DNA from: Toxotes chatareus
Lineage: Eukaryota; Chordata; Actinopteri; Toxotidae
Length of the DNA stretch: 64,000 nt
Assembly: GCA_016801885.1 (NCBI GenBank)
Contig: CM028890.1
Location: 14,314,001-14,378,000, forward strand
Direction of reading: 5' to 3'
Shown in pieces: positions 1 through 36,200 of this stretch (position 1 is the first letter of the stretch; every line of letters starts with the position of its first letter). A program made the position numbers and the translations under genes. The notes under the pieces are model-generated. The model was not told where the DNA came from. It saw only the letters and a program-made list of their open reading frames with translations, and ran no database searches.

Positions 1-576
1 CGGCTGTAAATAGGAGAAGAGGAGTTTTGAAGAGTGAACAGGAAAAGAGTAAAACTACAAATTTCATACTACGTTTTGAACCGTCATCGTTGTAGATTTG
101 TGTGAAAACTTTGTGGAAAAAATATTTTAAATAGACACAGAATAAGATGGCTTAAGTGGTTTGATGTACAATCAGTTATTATTGAAGGGACTCATGGGTA
201 GGTTACATAGCCTCCGGTGCACCGTGCAGTTGTTTAAATAAAGTTTTGATGCAACTGATATCCAAATGAATTGTAAAAAAAAATAATAATAAGTGAAAAG
301 GGGCTACAGAGGTTGGTGTTAAGGCTCGTAATATAAAATAGAGGGTTTCTTCATGCTCACAGAGGCTGCACACACACACACACACGCACACACACACACA
401 CACACACATACTTACAATAACCTAAGAAAGGGAGGACAGTAGAGAGAACGGGGTAATGGCAGGATAGATGAGTTAATGTACAGTCACAATGGAACACAGC
501 AATGAAAAGCATTGAAATTCAGAAGGAGAGAAGGGACAAACATAGGACTCAGTGCCACTTTTTTTTTATTACATAC
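1..576 (-). other. unc13a intron (partial) with a UG-rich repeat
   Basis: The sequence lies downstream of the donor at 571-576 on the minus strand. No further exon of unc13a is visible. It contains a CA tract at 369-408, which is UG-rich in the transcript. Confidence 0.7.
369..408. repeat. (CA)n microsatellite
   Basis: About 40 bases of CA with one CG interruption, in the last visible unc13a intron; it reads as UG repeats in the transcript. Confidence 0.95.
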
Positions 577-25268
<24,692 letters not shown>

Positions 25269-25575
25269 CTCTAACAGCGGCGTGAGCGTCCCCGGCTGTC
25301 CTCTGCTGAGTGCTCCGTGATTTGTTTGGTCAGTCCGTTTGTCTCCTGGTTACTAAAAAAAAAAAAACCCACACACAACTCACACCGCCGAACCGTTACC
25401 CTAACTGGTAACGGAAACACATTGGCATCGTGTCAGCGGCGCTCGTCTGTTTCTCTGCGGAGCTGTTGCTCTTTCGGCAGGACAAGACACACAGGAGTGA
25501 AATCCTCGCCCCCCTCTTTCCTCCTCCTCTGCATTGCCTCAGCTCTCCTCCAGCTCTGCTCCTCCTGCGCGCACA

Positions 25576-25584
25576 GCCATCTTG
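25576..25584 (-). promoter_or_regulatory. YY1-like motif in unc13a 5' region
   Basis: The plus-strand GCCATCTTG is CAAGATGGC on the unc13a strand, the core YY1 motif. It is about 310 bases upstream of the unc13a start codon. Confidence 0.5.
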
Positions 25585-25637
25585 TTTCAGCGGCAGCACC
25601 CTCCGCGCGAGGACAGCTCCCCCGTGCCGCGCCGTCC

Positions 25638-25645
25638 TGACGTCA
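25638..25645. promoter_or_regulatory. Palindromic cAMP response element TGACGTCA
   Basis: A perfect eight-base CRE in CpG-rich sequence about 370 bases upstream of the unc13a start codon. Full CREs close to CpG promoters are typical CREB/ATF targets and common in neuronal genes. Use here is inferred. Confidence 0.6.
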
Positions 25646-25861
25646 CGGTTGATGAGTAGCAGGCATGGGTTGGGAAGGAGGGAGGGGAAGAAGGGCACTG
25701 ATTTAATGTCAGTGTGATGCAGTCAGTGAACAATATGACGACGAGGAATTTCATCCATTGTTTTCAGCGTTACAAAGCATTTTAAATAAGCGGACAATGA
25801 ACCATCCCAAAGCCCCAGACCTCCAGGGCCCCAAAAGCCCCAGGTCTAATCTAGTCCATTG

Positions 25862-26060
25862 CAGTGGTGGAAAGTAACTACGCACATTTACTCAAATTCT
25901 GAAGCTCTGAAGTACAGTTTCAAGGTAGTTGTACTTCACTCGACTTTATACTTCTACTCCACTACAACTCTGAGTGAAATAATGTGCTTTTTTTTTTTTT
26001 TTTTTTTTAAACAGGCTGTTTCTTTTTCCTTTAAATTTCACATACAAAATATGATTCACT
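25862..26060 (+). mobile_element. hAT-like non-autonomous element, copy B (truncated)
   Basis: It starts with an intact CAGTGGTGGAAAGTAACTA end and continues through CATTTACTCAA, GAAGTACAGTTT and CTTTATACTTCTACTCCACT. It then breaks up after a poly-T run. It is the same family as 18928-19440 and lies between the two divergent promoters. Confidence 0.65.
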
Positions 26061-26695
26061 TCTAAACTTTGATGGATTATTATAGAATAAAAGGTCACAC
26101 AGATGTGGTTAGTTATGTGTCAGCTGCAACTTGTCTTGCAAAACTAACAAGAGAACCCCTGATATTAGGGAGAGCCACCTACTAACTTCTCTGGACAAAA
26201 TACCGACTGACAAAACAACTACATGAATGATTCATGTTTTAGGCCCTTAGAGGCTCCATAATTCAACAATCTGAATAGGGGCATCCGCCATGAGTAGAGA
26301 ATCCAATAAGTATCTTTATATTACTCCAACAATAATTGTGAGTCGGTATGTGGGCAATATGAGAATTTCTTGGTGAACACAATAGCCTAATGATTGCAGG
26401 TTTTAAACTGTCCTCCATGGACAGATTTAAAACAGGAGCTATAAAAGCAATCGATTAACCAGTACTTCAACAAGCAGGCATTTTAGTTACAATCAGTAAA
26501 AAACAAACGTCAAGAAGCGGGTTCACTTTAGATCAAATACTGATGTGAGAGGAAAATGGGCCTCCTGATGGACGTGGGGAGCAACGTGTAGTGTCACTAA
26601 CAAACGCCAGGGGGCAGTAAAACAAAACTATGACTGTCGAGACTACTACATATACACAAAACGATGAAATGTGTTGTTTACGCCTACGCTAAGTT

Positions 26696-26707
26696 CAAGA
26701 TGGCTGC
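26696..26707 (+). promoter_or_regulatory. YY1-like motif overlapping the btbd2 start codon
   Basis: CAAGATGGCTGC spans the ATG at 26700. YY1 sites overlapping the first codon are common in housekeeping vertebrate genes. This supports 26700, rather than the in-frame ATG at 26664, as the true start. Confidence 0.55.
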
Positions 26708-29700
26708 TGGAGACAACAGCGGCAGGCCTCCTTGCCTTAGTTTCTCTGGTCCGGGTCCTTTGGGAAACAGCCAGCCCAGTAACAGCGTTTTCTCCATGCC
26801 AGCATCCAACGGCGGAGCGGTCGGTGGAGCTGGGGGAGCGCCGGGTCCAGCGAGGCGTCCCAACCCGCAGCTGGGGCCTGGCGGCGGAGACAGCAACGGT
26901 GTTTCGACCGGGGCTCCGCCGACTGCGCAGAACTCCCTGCAGCAGCCCGCTGCGGCAGGTGCTGCGGCAGCCGGAGCCATGGCCACCCCGGCGTCCAACA
27001 TGGCAACCACCGCAGCGTCAAACGCCTCGCAGGCGGCTGCACCGACCGCCACTCCGGCAGCTGCGTCCGTGCTGGTGTACCGAGAGCCAGTGTACAACTG
27101 GCAGGCAACGAAGAGCACCGTCAAGGAGAGATTTGCTTTCCTGTTCAACAACGAGGTGCTCAGTGACGTTCATTTTTTAGTGGGCAAAGGAATGGGGGTT
27201 CAGAGGATACCTGCACACAGGTAAGAGGATTAACTGCAGAATGCACACTTACAACATTAGCTAGTTAGGTCTGAATCTGCAGAGCGGAAAGGCTTACTGT
27301 TGTTGTTTGCTGACTGCTGACCACGGCAGGTTTGTGCTGGCTGTGGGGAGCGCAGTGTTTGATGCCATGTTCAACGGCGGGATGGCGACGACCTCAACGG
27401 AAATCGAGCTTCCCGATGTGGAACCAGCTGCTTTTCTGGCCCTGCTAAAGTAAGAAGGGAGAGAGTGTCATTCAACCTAATGATCTGTATTATTATTATT
27501 ATTAGAAATAGCAATAATTGGCAGTTAAATTGGACAATGCAACGTCAATCCATCATACGATTGTGATTAAGTTAAGAATATAAGTCACTAAATTGCATGA
27601 CACAATAAAATTGGGCAGTCTTGTATAATCTGTGGATCTCTTGCAGGTTTCTCTATTCAGATGAAGTCCAGATCGGGCCTGAGACGGTGATGACAACTCT
27701 CTATACAGCTAAGAAGTATGCAGTGCCAGCCCTGGAGGCTCACTGTGTGGAGTTCCTCAAGAAGAACCTGAGAGCAGACAACGCCTTCATGCTGCTTACA
27801 CAGGTCAGCTTCACTGAACTAATAATGTCCACAAGTTCTTGTCTTCTCGTCTTATCAGGACAGAGTGTAACAGCACGTTTTATCAACACCATTGCTCAGA
27901 CATTAACATATGGATGCAGTTCACATTCACATATAAACCAACATGTTACAGATATGCACGGCACAGGAGTTCCACATTGTGCTGTTCACTCAAATGCCAC
28001 TAGATTACTAAGGAGTTTGTGATCTGTATCGCAGTTGAAAAAAAAAAAAAATTCACTTCCTGGCACGTTGACATGACTTCGCCCCAAAAAAAACCTCACA
28101 AAGGTTATTTTTTCTGCCTTACAGCACTTACTGAATCGTCAGTTTTTTTAAGTGGAGCTGTCAGTTTTGTGAATATGTAACTAGGCCATCTACACATGTA
28201 CAAATACATTTCTTGAACTGTGGCGCCTTCTTTTTTTCAGGCACGGTTGTTTGATGAGCCTCAGCTTGCGAGCCTTTGTCTTGAAAATATTGATAAGAAC
28301 ACTGGAGATGCTCTTGCTGCTGAAGGCTTTACAGACATAGACTTGGGTAATGTCTCCCCGCTCACCCTGAATGTTGCCATTCCTTTGAAAGCTATTAGTT
28401 TCAACATGTTGTATTTCAGACTGGCTGCCTAGCTGACCACTTTATCTCTCCCTCCTTTAGATACATTGGTGGCAGTACTGGAGAGGGATACTCTCGGTGT
28501 GAGGGAGGTGCGTTTGTTTGGAGCTGCGGTGCGTTGGGCCGAGGCTGAGGCTCACAGGCAGCAGTTGCAGCCCACACCCGAGAACAAACGTAAAGTCCTG
28601 GGCAAAGCTCTCACACTCATCCGCTTCCCTCTCATGACCATCGAGGAGTTTGCTGCAGGTGAACGACAGCACAGTAAACCGACGCTGTTTCTTTACTTTT
28701 GTGTTTGCCCTGCTCTCGCTCTTTGTTGATTCTTCAGACTACAGACTTCAGACTCTGATCTTTGTCTTTTGGTTGTTTGATTGTCCCTTCAGGTCCAGCC
28801 CAGTCCAGTATTCTTACTGACAGAGAGGTGGTAAGTCTCTTCCTCCACTTCACAGTAAACCCAAAGCCCCGTGTAGATTTCATCGACCGGCCTCGCTGTT
28901 GCCTTCGCGGGAAGGAGTGCAGCATCACACGCTTTGGACAGGTGGAGAGCCGCTGGGGCTACAGCGGAACAAGCGACCGCATACGGTGAGTGAAGAGCAG
29001 ATCAATTTAAAAGTTTTATTACACTCTTAGTCTTTTTACAAAAATAGACTTTAAATTTAATAAGATGTCATGGCATATTAATTATATTTAATCAATTATT
29101 TACAGACAAAAATGGCCCGTGATTTCAGTCTGCAAAGATAATTTCACTATAGTCAGTGAAAATGAGTCTACTTTCACTGTCTAACCCAAGAAAGAGAAAA
29201 CAAATGATTAGAGAGACTGATGTCAATGTATTCAGTCAAGAACTGACAATTAAAAACATAATATGTCCAAACCTTACCTTTTAGTATATTGTCCTGGATA
29301 AAATGCTGCCAGAAATTTTCTTTTGTTTAGAGTTTCCACAACCCAGTGGGTAGTAAAACTTCCAGAGACCTCAGCAAGATTCACTCCTGACTCATTCACT
29401 ACTCGCTTATAAGGAGACACTCAATAGTTTTCTCTACAATGAGCAGTAAATTGACATTACAGACACTTATTACTCATCGTTTTGTGTCATCATCACTGAG
29501 TAGAGTAGTAGAGTCACAGGACAGGAATTTTCTCATGTGTAAACTATGGTGCATTGCATTGTGGGATCGTTAGCATGCAGTAGTGTACATGCCTTGGACA
29601 CCTTTTTTTTTTTTTTTTTTTCAGAGCACCATGTGGAATGTAAATTTCCACACTCAGAATGTGGACATTAAAATAAAATGGGGGACAGTAAATATTTTGC

Positions 29701-30856
29701 ACTATATAGTTAATTGGTGGTTTGGAACACATACCTGGAAAAAACTCTAGAACTAAAACTAGAATATTTACTAATCATAGTCTTGTCAAATAGTCTTGCC
29801 ATAAAGGCACAGGTTGATGAGAACTGTAGTCTTCAATAGACCTTTCCTTTCACAGCAGATATTTTTGTCTTGTCAAAGCTGGAACAGCACAGGTGTAAGT
29901 ACGAACATTAATGATGTTCTCTGCTCCATTTTAGGTGCCCCAGTTTGCAGGCTGGCTTACTATCATGGCTTATTAAGACATAAAAAAAGTCATCACACTC
30001 ATGCTTTTCCTGCTATGACAAGTCAAAATGTCTTAAGTGAAAATGGCCTGTTTTCAGAAGGCTACTTGGAGGAACAAAACGAAACACACACCATACTGTG
30101 TATACAGTTGTGCTCAGCTCGGCAGAGTTACCTATCAAGATCTTTCTTAATATGATCCTGCTCCCTGTTTTCTCGCAGGTTCTCTGTAAACAGAAGGATA
30201 TTTGTGGTTGGGTTCGGCCTCTACGGCTCTATACACGGACCCACAGACTACCAAGTCAACATACAGGTACAGACCCTGACCCTTCAGAAATGTTGTGTCT
30301 GGTTTCACTGTATGCAAGCATGCTGTATAACACGTTTTTTTAATGCATCTGACTGCCCTTTCCTCACGCAGATAATTCACACAGACAGTAACACGGTGCT
30401 GGGCCAGAACGATACAGGCTTCAGCTGTGATGGGTCAGCCAACACCTTCAGAGTCATGTTCAAAGAGCCAGTGGAGATTCTTCCCAACGTCAACTACACT
30501 GCCTGTGCTACACTTAAGGTCTGGGAAGTAAATAATAGAAACATTATACAAAACATAAAACCTATTGTACTACACTGTTTAGCATTACATTGGAGTATAA
30601 GTGAAATTGTATTTTCCTCCTTCGTGGCAACGTTACATAATCTAATTTGCTACCATCCAGTATGTATTCAGCCTCTTCTTTGTCTGCCTCACAGGGTCCA
30701 GACTCTCATTATGGGACTAAGGGAATGCGAAAGGTAACGCATGAGTCATCAACCACCGGCACAAAGACGTGTTTCACCTTCTGCTACGCAGCGGGCAACA
30801 ATAACGGCACTTCCGTAGAGGATGGACAGATTCCCGAGGTCATCTTCTACACATAG
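26700..30856 (+). CDS. btbd2: btbd2, BTB-BACK-PHR domain protein
   Basis: Nine exons: 26700-27220, 27330-27449, 27647-27803, 28241-28346, 28461-28658, 28793-28985, 30179-30266, 30372-30518, 30695-30856. They give a complete 563-aa protein (human about 525). Residues 1 to about 135 form a Gly/Ala/Pro-rich disordered tail; the BTB domain begins at ERFAFLFNNEVLSDVHFLVGKG. A BACK region (ARLFDEPQLASLCLENID... LIRFPLMTIEEFAAG) and a C-terminal PHR domain (SRWGYSGTSDRIRFSVN, FVVGFGLYGSIHGPTDYQVNIQ, ending VIFYT) follow. BTB proteins of this type act as cullin-3 adaptors, and mammalian BTBD2 is known to bind topoisomerase I. The domain body is nearly identical to human BTBD2. An in-frame ATG 12 codons upstream (26664) is less likely because human starts MAAG, as here at 26700. 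Confidence 0.96.
28986..30178 (+). other. btbd2 intron 6 (1.2 kb)
   Basis: The longest btbd2 intron. It contains a poly-T run at about 29600-29622 and a diverged dispersed repeat around 29,880-30,060 (TTTTAGGTGCCCCAGTTTGC, TGACAAGTCAAAATGTC). No exon or RNA gene is visible. Confidence 0.5.
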
Positions 30857-31790
30857 TCAACCTCTGACATCGCAACGATCTTCCATCAAATGTGACAACG
30901 TGACACCAGCGCAGAGCCGCACCTCACCAGCTGTACTGGGGACTAATCTGTCAGGCATCATGCTGTTCCCTCCATATAGTGCACTACTGTTGGCCACATG
31001 GGAAGACAAATAGCTGTGAGGCGATGTAGGTCACTACATGGGGCGTAGGTTGTCATGTGAGATGCTGTCTCTCTCTTTCTTAGCGGCTTCCTTTATCCCT
31101 TTGTGTCGTAGTAATGCCAGCCTCTGAAACAAACACGACTGTAAACAACTCCACGAGGGAAGGGAAGAGGGAGGGAGGAGCGTCTCAGACCATTCACAGT
31201 ATCCATGTCACTGCTGTGAATTGATGGCATAAGGCTTGACACTGAATTCTAATTAAGCTGTACGATTTTCCTTCCTGTACTTCACAGCATTAGTGCAAAG
31301 GAGAGTCGTAACTGTATGAATGTACAGTATATCTGATTTGCCAAGAAAAGATCCTCATCAACATGCAGTACAGACCAGCATATCGCTCATTTCCACGTCA
31401 GCTGTAACTTCCATAGACTCACAGACCTCATAGGCTTTATGAACTCTTGGCAAATATGAACCAAACTTCATATTAATCTTAACAATATGATTATGGTAAG
31501 CAATTTTCAGTTTTCTACATACAGTACAATCTGTGATATCTTGTGTCCTTGCTTGGTAGTTGCCTATACCCAAGATACCTTGCACTTCTCGGCCTTGCAT
31601 ATGTTAATTTGGTTGTTCAATGGATGCACACTGATTCTTCAGATCTTTCTTTTTAGCTTTGTTTTAAAAAGTGTGGGCGGAAGAGCTTTCCCTCTTCATG
31701 CGGAAGTTAAAGGGTTGTATATTAAAGTGGCATTTATTAACATTATATATGTAACTTGAAATAACTATTGATTAAAGAGTGAGGAAAAAG
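30857..31790 (+). other. btbd2 3' untranslated region, probable
   Basis: Sequence after the btbd2 stop shows no gene. The best polyadenylation signal is ATTAAA at 31771-31776, and mammalian BTBD2 also has a sizeable 3' UTR. The true cleavage site cannot be fixed from sequence alone. Confidence 0.45.
31771..31776 (+). terminator. Candidate polyadenylation signal ATTAAA for btbd2
   Basis: ATTAAA about 915 bases after the stop codon, followed by GTG-rich sequence. Earlier weak signals exist. Confidence 0.35.
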
Positions 31791-31916
31791 TATTGTGGTG
31801 CAAATATGTTTTTTTTAAATACACAATCTAAAGCAAAAAAATATATATTTTTAGAAACATGCTTTTTCTTTTTAGTGAGGATCGGTACTGCTCTTATGTT
31901 TGTCCTTGAAATATAA

Positions 31917-32030
31917 GGTGAGGCTAAACTCAGCAGCCAGTTAGCTTAGCTCAGCATAAAAACTGGAAATGGGGAAAGACCTTGGCAACAAAATCTGGCT
32001 GTCAGTACCTCTAAAGCTCACTAATTTAGG
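31917..32030. repeat. Fragment of the foldback-element family
   Basis: CAGCAGCCAGTTAGCTTAGC, AGCATAAAAACTGGAAATGG and CCTCTAAAGCTCACTAAT match the interior of the element whose better copy is at 60353-61660. Neither terminus is present. Confidence 0.6.
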
Positions 32031-32060
32031 GGGTTATGTTTGGAACTTCTTTTTTTTGGG

Positions 32061-32301
32061 GGGGGGGGTACACCATGGACTGGTCGCCAGTCAAATGCAG
32101 GGCTGACACACAAAGACAGACAACAACTCACGCACACACTCACACCTACGGGCAATTTAGAGTGGCCGATTAACCTAATGTGCATGTTTTTGGGATTGTG
32201 AGAGGAAGCCGGAGTACCCGGAGAAAAACCCATGCAGACACAGAGAGAACATGCAAACTGCACCCAGAAGAGCCCCAATCACTGCACCACCGTGCCGCCC
32301 C
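32061..32301 (-). repeat. Dispersed fish repeat with GGGCGGCACGGTGGTGCAGT end
   Basis: On the minus strand it starts GGGGCGGCACGGTGGTGCAG. It contains TTTGCATGTTCTC, TGTGTCTGCATGGGTTTTTC, CCGGGTACTCCGGCTTCCTC and ACTCTAAATTGCCCGTAGG, and ends GACTGGCGACCAGTCCATGG. This is a very widespread teleost repeat that I recognise by sequence but cannot name with certainty. It is nested against the fragment at 31917. Confidence 0.65.
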
Positions 32302-32507
32302 AGCTTTTGAACAGTTTATAGAAATTAACTATATCCTGTTAACTTTAGAAGTGCCGGTTGGTGAATTTAAGTACCACTGGACAGAGCTGTCCCTCCACTG
32401 GATGATGTGAAGTACATCAGCCATGAGGGGTCTTCCGTCCTCCATCTTGTGGCCTCAGGTCTTGTGGAGGGAAGTTGTGTTTCATCAAATTTCTTTCATT
32501 TTTTTTC

Positions 32508-32660
32508 TCTGTCTGACACCCAATAATTATTTTCATTATCAGTAAACCTGACAGAAAATTAATTAGTAATTGCTTGAAATTTTGAGTTTTTCTCAACTGG
32601 GAAACAAATATTCAAAAATTAGAAGCTGGTACTAATTTCTAAAAAATACCTTAAATGTTT
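32508..32660. repeat. Degraded MITE-like copy
   Basis: AATAATTATTTTCATTATCAG, GTAATTGCTTGAAATTTTGAG and AATTAGAAGCTGG recall the GGGCTGCAA family seen at 23910-24136. The ends are lost. Confidence 0.45.
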
Positions 32661-32765
32661 TTTTTTTTTTTTTTAAAGAAATCAAACTATTCCTTTAACT
32701 TCTACCAACTAACAGGAGCAATAACAGTATTTCAGGAGTCCCATTTTCATCATGAGTTGAATGTT

Positions 32766-33228
32766 TTTATTCATTACATCCACTGAACAAAGGTCTAATC
32801 CAGGGAGTTTGACTTCTGTAATACTTTATTGTGATTTCCATGATTTTATCTGGCCATGATCCATTTCAATATGCATTATTGCAGCAGTATCACAGTGCAC
32901 TGTACAGACCCATCCTGGTAGATGAGTGGGGTGAAGTGGGGCTGATGTGGAGGAATAGAAGAAACAAGGAATTGATAATACAACTGCTTTGATCCAATTG
33001 TTCCCCAGAACCCTTGCCCTAGGCACTTGGTGTACTGTAGCTGTGAAATGAAAAAAAGCATCACTGCTTCCACTAGCCTACAACGAAAGCTTAAGCTTTG
33101 TTTCTGCTCCGGACTAAAAGTCAAAACAATTTGTGCGATGTATCATTAAGCCTGTGCAAAGATTTTAAAGTGCCCACGGGGTAGGGTTAAGAGATTGATT
33201 TGGTACTTTTTTAAACCAGGGTCAGTGT
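32766..33228 (-). other. eef2 3' untranslated region with candidate polyadenylation signals
   Basis: The eef2 stop is at 33231-33229. On the minus strand AATAAA occurs at 32830-32825 and AATAAA again at 32771-32766, either giving a 3' UTR of about 400-470 bases. No gene lies here. Confidence 0.55.
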
Positions 33229-36200
33229 TTACAGTTTGTCCAAGTAGTTGTCGAGGGCAGGAATGCCCTCTTTCAGACCTTTGCGTTTCCTAATTTCAGC
33301 AATAACTTGGAAGGGTCTGCTGGCAGGGTCGTTGGGGTCTCCCTGGAGAATCTGCCAGTGGTCAAACACACATTGAGGAAAGGCCTGGCCTCCAGTGTTA
33401 CTACGCAGGTCAGCTGTAAACCCTGGAGGAAATAAATACAGATAAAAAATACAGATAAATAGTACTGTTTCAAATCATAAAACACCTTTGTCTGCCTGGT
33501 GCACATTCAGTCAGAACTGTTTCACATCTTTATAATTTTTGGGATTTTTTGGAAACATCTATTAGCTGAAAAGAGACAAAAAAAACGAATGAATCTGAGT
33601 ATTTATGAACATGTTTCAGTGTCATCCGGAAAATTTTATCTGGGACATTCTTCACATCATTTTCAAGATGTATAATAATAATAATAATAATAATAATAGT
33701 TATTAAAAATACTTATGTAAGTATTTACGTACAGACCCTTCAAACATCAAATTTAATCTAAATAATAAACACTCTCCCTCTCCCTCACCCAAGTGATCCT
33801 CTAAAATTACAAACCAAGACTAAAAATACAGAAGCTGAAAATCTATTAGATTCATTCATGCAATATTTATCACGATACTACAGGAGTAAGAACTACATCC
33901 AGCCAACGAAAGACACACAGACCGAAAGCACACGCTCACCAAAGGACTCGTTGACAGGCAGGTAGGCTTTCACCACAAACATGGGAGTTCCCATCACTTG
34001 GGATTCCTCAAACACGTGACCTCGTTTTCTGTTCAACACACCATAGATCCCGCCAACCACCTGCTCTGGACACTGCATAGACAAGAGGCACAGCAGTCAG
34101 ATGTGCAGTGTAAACTGCCATAAGGACGTTAAAAAACATCAACATAAAACATCAACAGAAAGGCAGTTCTCTGAAGCTGAAACGTTAATGGAAATTATAA
34201 TTCTGAAACAGTATAATATGTAGTCTACAGTATGTAGAGGTGTAGTTTAATAACTGAAACTCAAGGATTAGACCTGCAAAACAGAACTAATTGGTTTTTC
34301 ACAATCTTTGTTTTGCAGGTAATCTGCCTCCATACATACCTGTATCTCCACCAGGTAGACAGGCTCCATGAGGCGTGGCTGAGCAGTGAGCTGGCAGGCA
34401 TACAGGACCCTACGAGCTGTGGGAATAATCTGTCCCCCGCCACGGTGGATGGCGTCTGCGTGCAGTGTCACGTCATGAATGTCGAAGCGAATAGCGCGCA
34501 TGTTCTCCTCACACAGAGCACCCTGCAGGATGAAGACAGCGACTGCTACTTTAAACTCCAGTTACACGGTGTACACTATGAAAAACACACCTCATTACAC
34601 AAAGCTACTAATTTAAAATGTAACTGGAGTCTAAATTAATAGCTGCCCACCTCTTTAGTTGCCCACTGGAAACCAGCAACCACGCTGTCCTTGATCTCGT
34701 TGAGGTACTGAACACCCTTTGTCATGTCTATCAGCAGGTTGGGCCCGGTTCCATCTGGACCGAAGCACCAGATCTTCCTGGCTTCTGTCACCTCCCACTC
34801 ATACTTGTCGGCGAGGTAACGAGCACGGGCCTTGAGCTCCTGTCGAGCAGTGACCTCCCCCTTCTCGATATCTTCTGCCAGGCCGTCGGGGAAAGGGCGG
34901 GACTTCATGAAGAGACGATTGTGCTTGTTAGGGGACTTGGACAGACACATCTGGTCTGATTCCTCTGCCACTGTCTCTCTGTAAGACACGACTGGGTCTG
35001 ATTTCTGGAAAGAGATGAAGGGAGAGGGAGTCAGACTTGTTCTGCACACAGCCAGCGTCTTTTATAAAAATCTCTGTTCCTCTGTTCTGGCCGCCTCACC
35101 TTCAGTGGAATGCAGGCGTGGTCCTCCTCCAGGTCTTTCAGGCAGATCTCCAGGTGCAGCTCTCCCGCTCCTGCGATGATGTGCTCCCCGGACTCCTCAA
35201 TGATACACTGCACCATGGGGTCAGACTTGGCCAGGCGCTTCAGACCCTCCACCAGCTTGGGCAGGTCTGCAGGGTTCTTGGCCTCCACAGCAACTCTGAC
35301 CACGGGGCTCACACTGAACTTCATCACCCTCATGTTGTGAGCCTGCAGACAGAGTCACCAAGTTGACAGACTTGTTTTGTTTGTGCTGTAAAAGGATGAA
35401 TTGTGCACTGTGTGGTACACCAATATTTAGACCACAATATAAAGGAGCAAAGGAAAAGAAAAAAGTAATACGCTACTTGTTCAAAGGTTGTGATGGTCCC
35501 TGTCTTAACAAGGAACTGGTCTACTCCTACAAGACCCACGATGTTGCCACATGGGACATCTTCAATAGGTTCCACGTACCGGCCCATCATCAGAATAGTC
35601 CTGGATGGAAGAGGAGAGGGAAGCGTTGATAAAAAAAAAAAGTGGCTAAAAATACCTGAAAACACAAGGGAGTGAAGAGAAGCCCCTTTCTATGTCCTTT
35701 AACCATCTCAGACCTCTGTAGTTTCTAAACAGAACATACTCACCTCTGGATGGGTTTGATGTACAGGTCTTCCTTCTTGCCGGGGGTGAAGTTTGGCCCC
35801 ATGATGCGCACCTTCAGGCCGGTGGACACACATCCAGAGAACACACGGCCAAAGGCGTAGAAACGACCCTTGTCGCTGGTTGGGACCATCTTGGAAATGT
35901 ACATCATCAGAGGAGCCTTGGGATCACAGTTCTTAATACCTGAGCAGAGAGAATATGGCAAGTTCAAAATCTAATAAAGTCAAACTAAAGTAATCATCAA
36001 AGAGCTCCTTATTGATGATGTCTTCTCCATATAGTGCATGGAGCTGTTAAAATGTTCTACTGACCCATGGCGGCCTCATCGTCTCCTGGCCCTTCATACA
36101 GCAGCTCACAGCGGTATTTCTGCGCAGTGACGGGGGAGGGCAGGTGGATGGTGATCATCTGGAGCAGGGCCTCTCCAGCAGGCAGCCAGCGACGCATCAC

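Larger units (their letters stand above)
25269..26695. promoter_or_regulatory. Head-to-head unc13a / btbd2 promoter interval
   Basis: The start codons of unc13a (minus) and btbd2 (plus) are 1.43 kb apart and diverge. The unc13a side (25,400-25,650) is rich in G/C and CpG, carrying a YY1-like site and a perfect CRE; a long GC-rich 5' leader is likely. The btbd2 side is AT-richer until the first exon. A hAT-like fragment (25862-26060) with a 21-base poly-T lies between them. No TATA box is convincing for either gene. No additional gene is seen here. Confidence 0.7.

Noticed and set aside
26671..27180. 169-codon frame and two minus-strand frames over btbd2 exon 1
   Set aside because: Shadow frames of GC-rich coding sequence; the BTB start fixes the true frame.
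36001..36056. TGATGAT box in the eef2 intron before exon 7
   Set aside because: No D box follows at a suitable distance.
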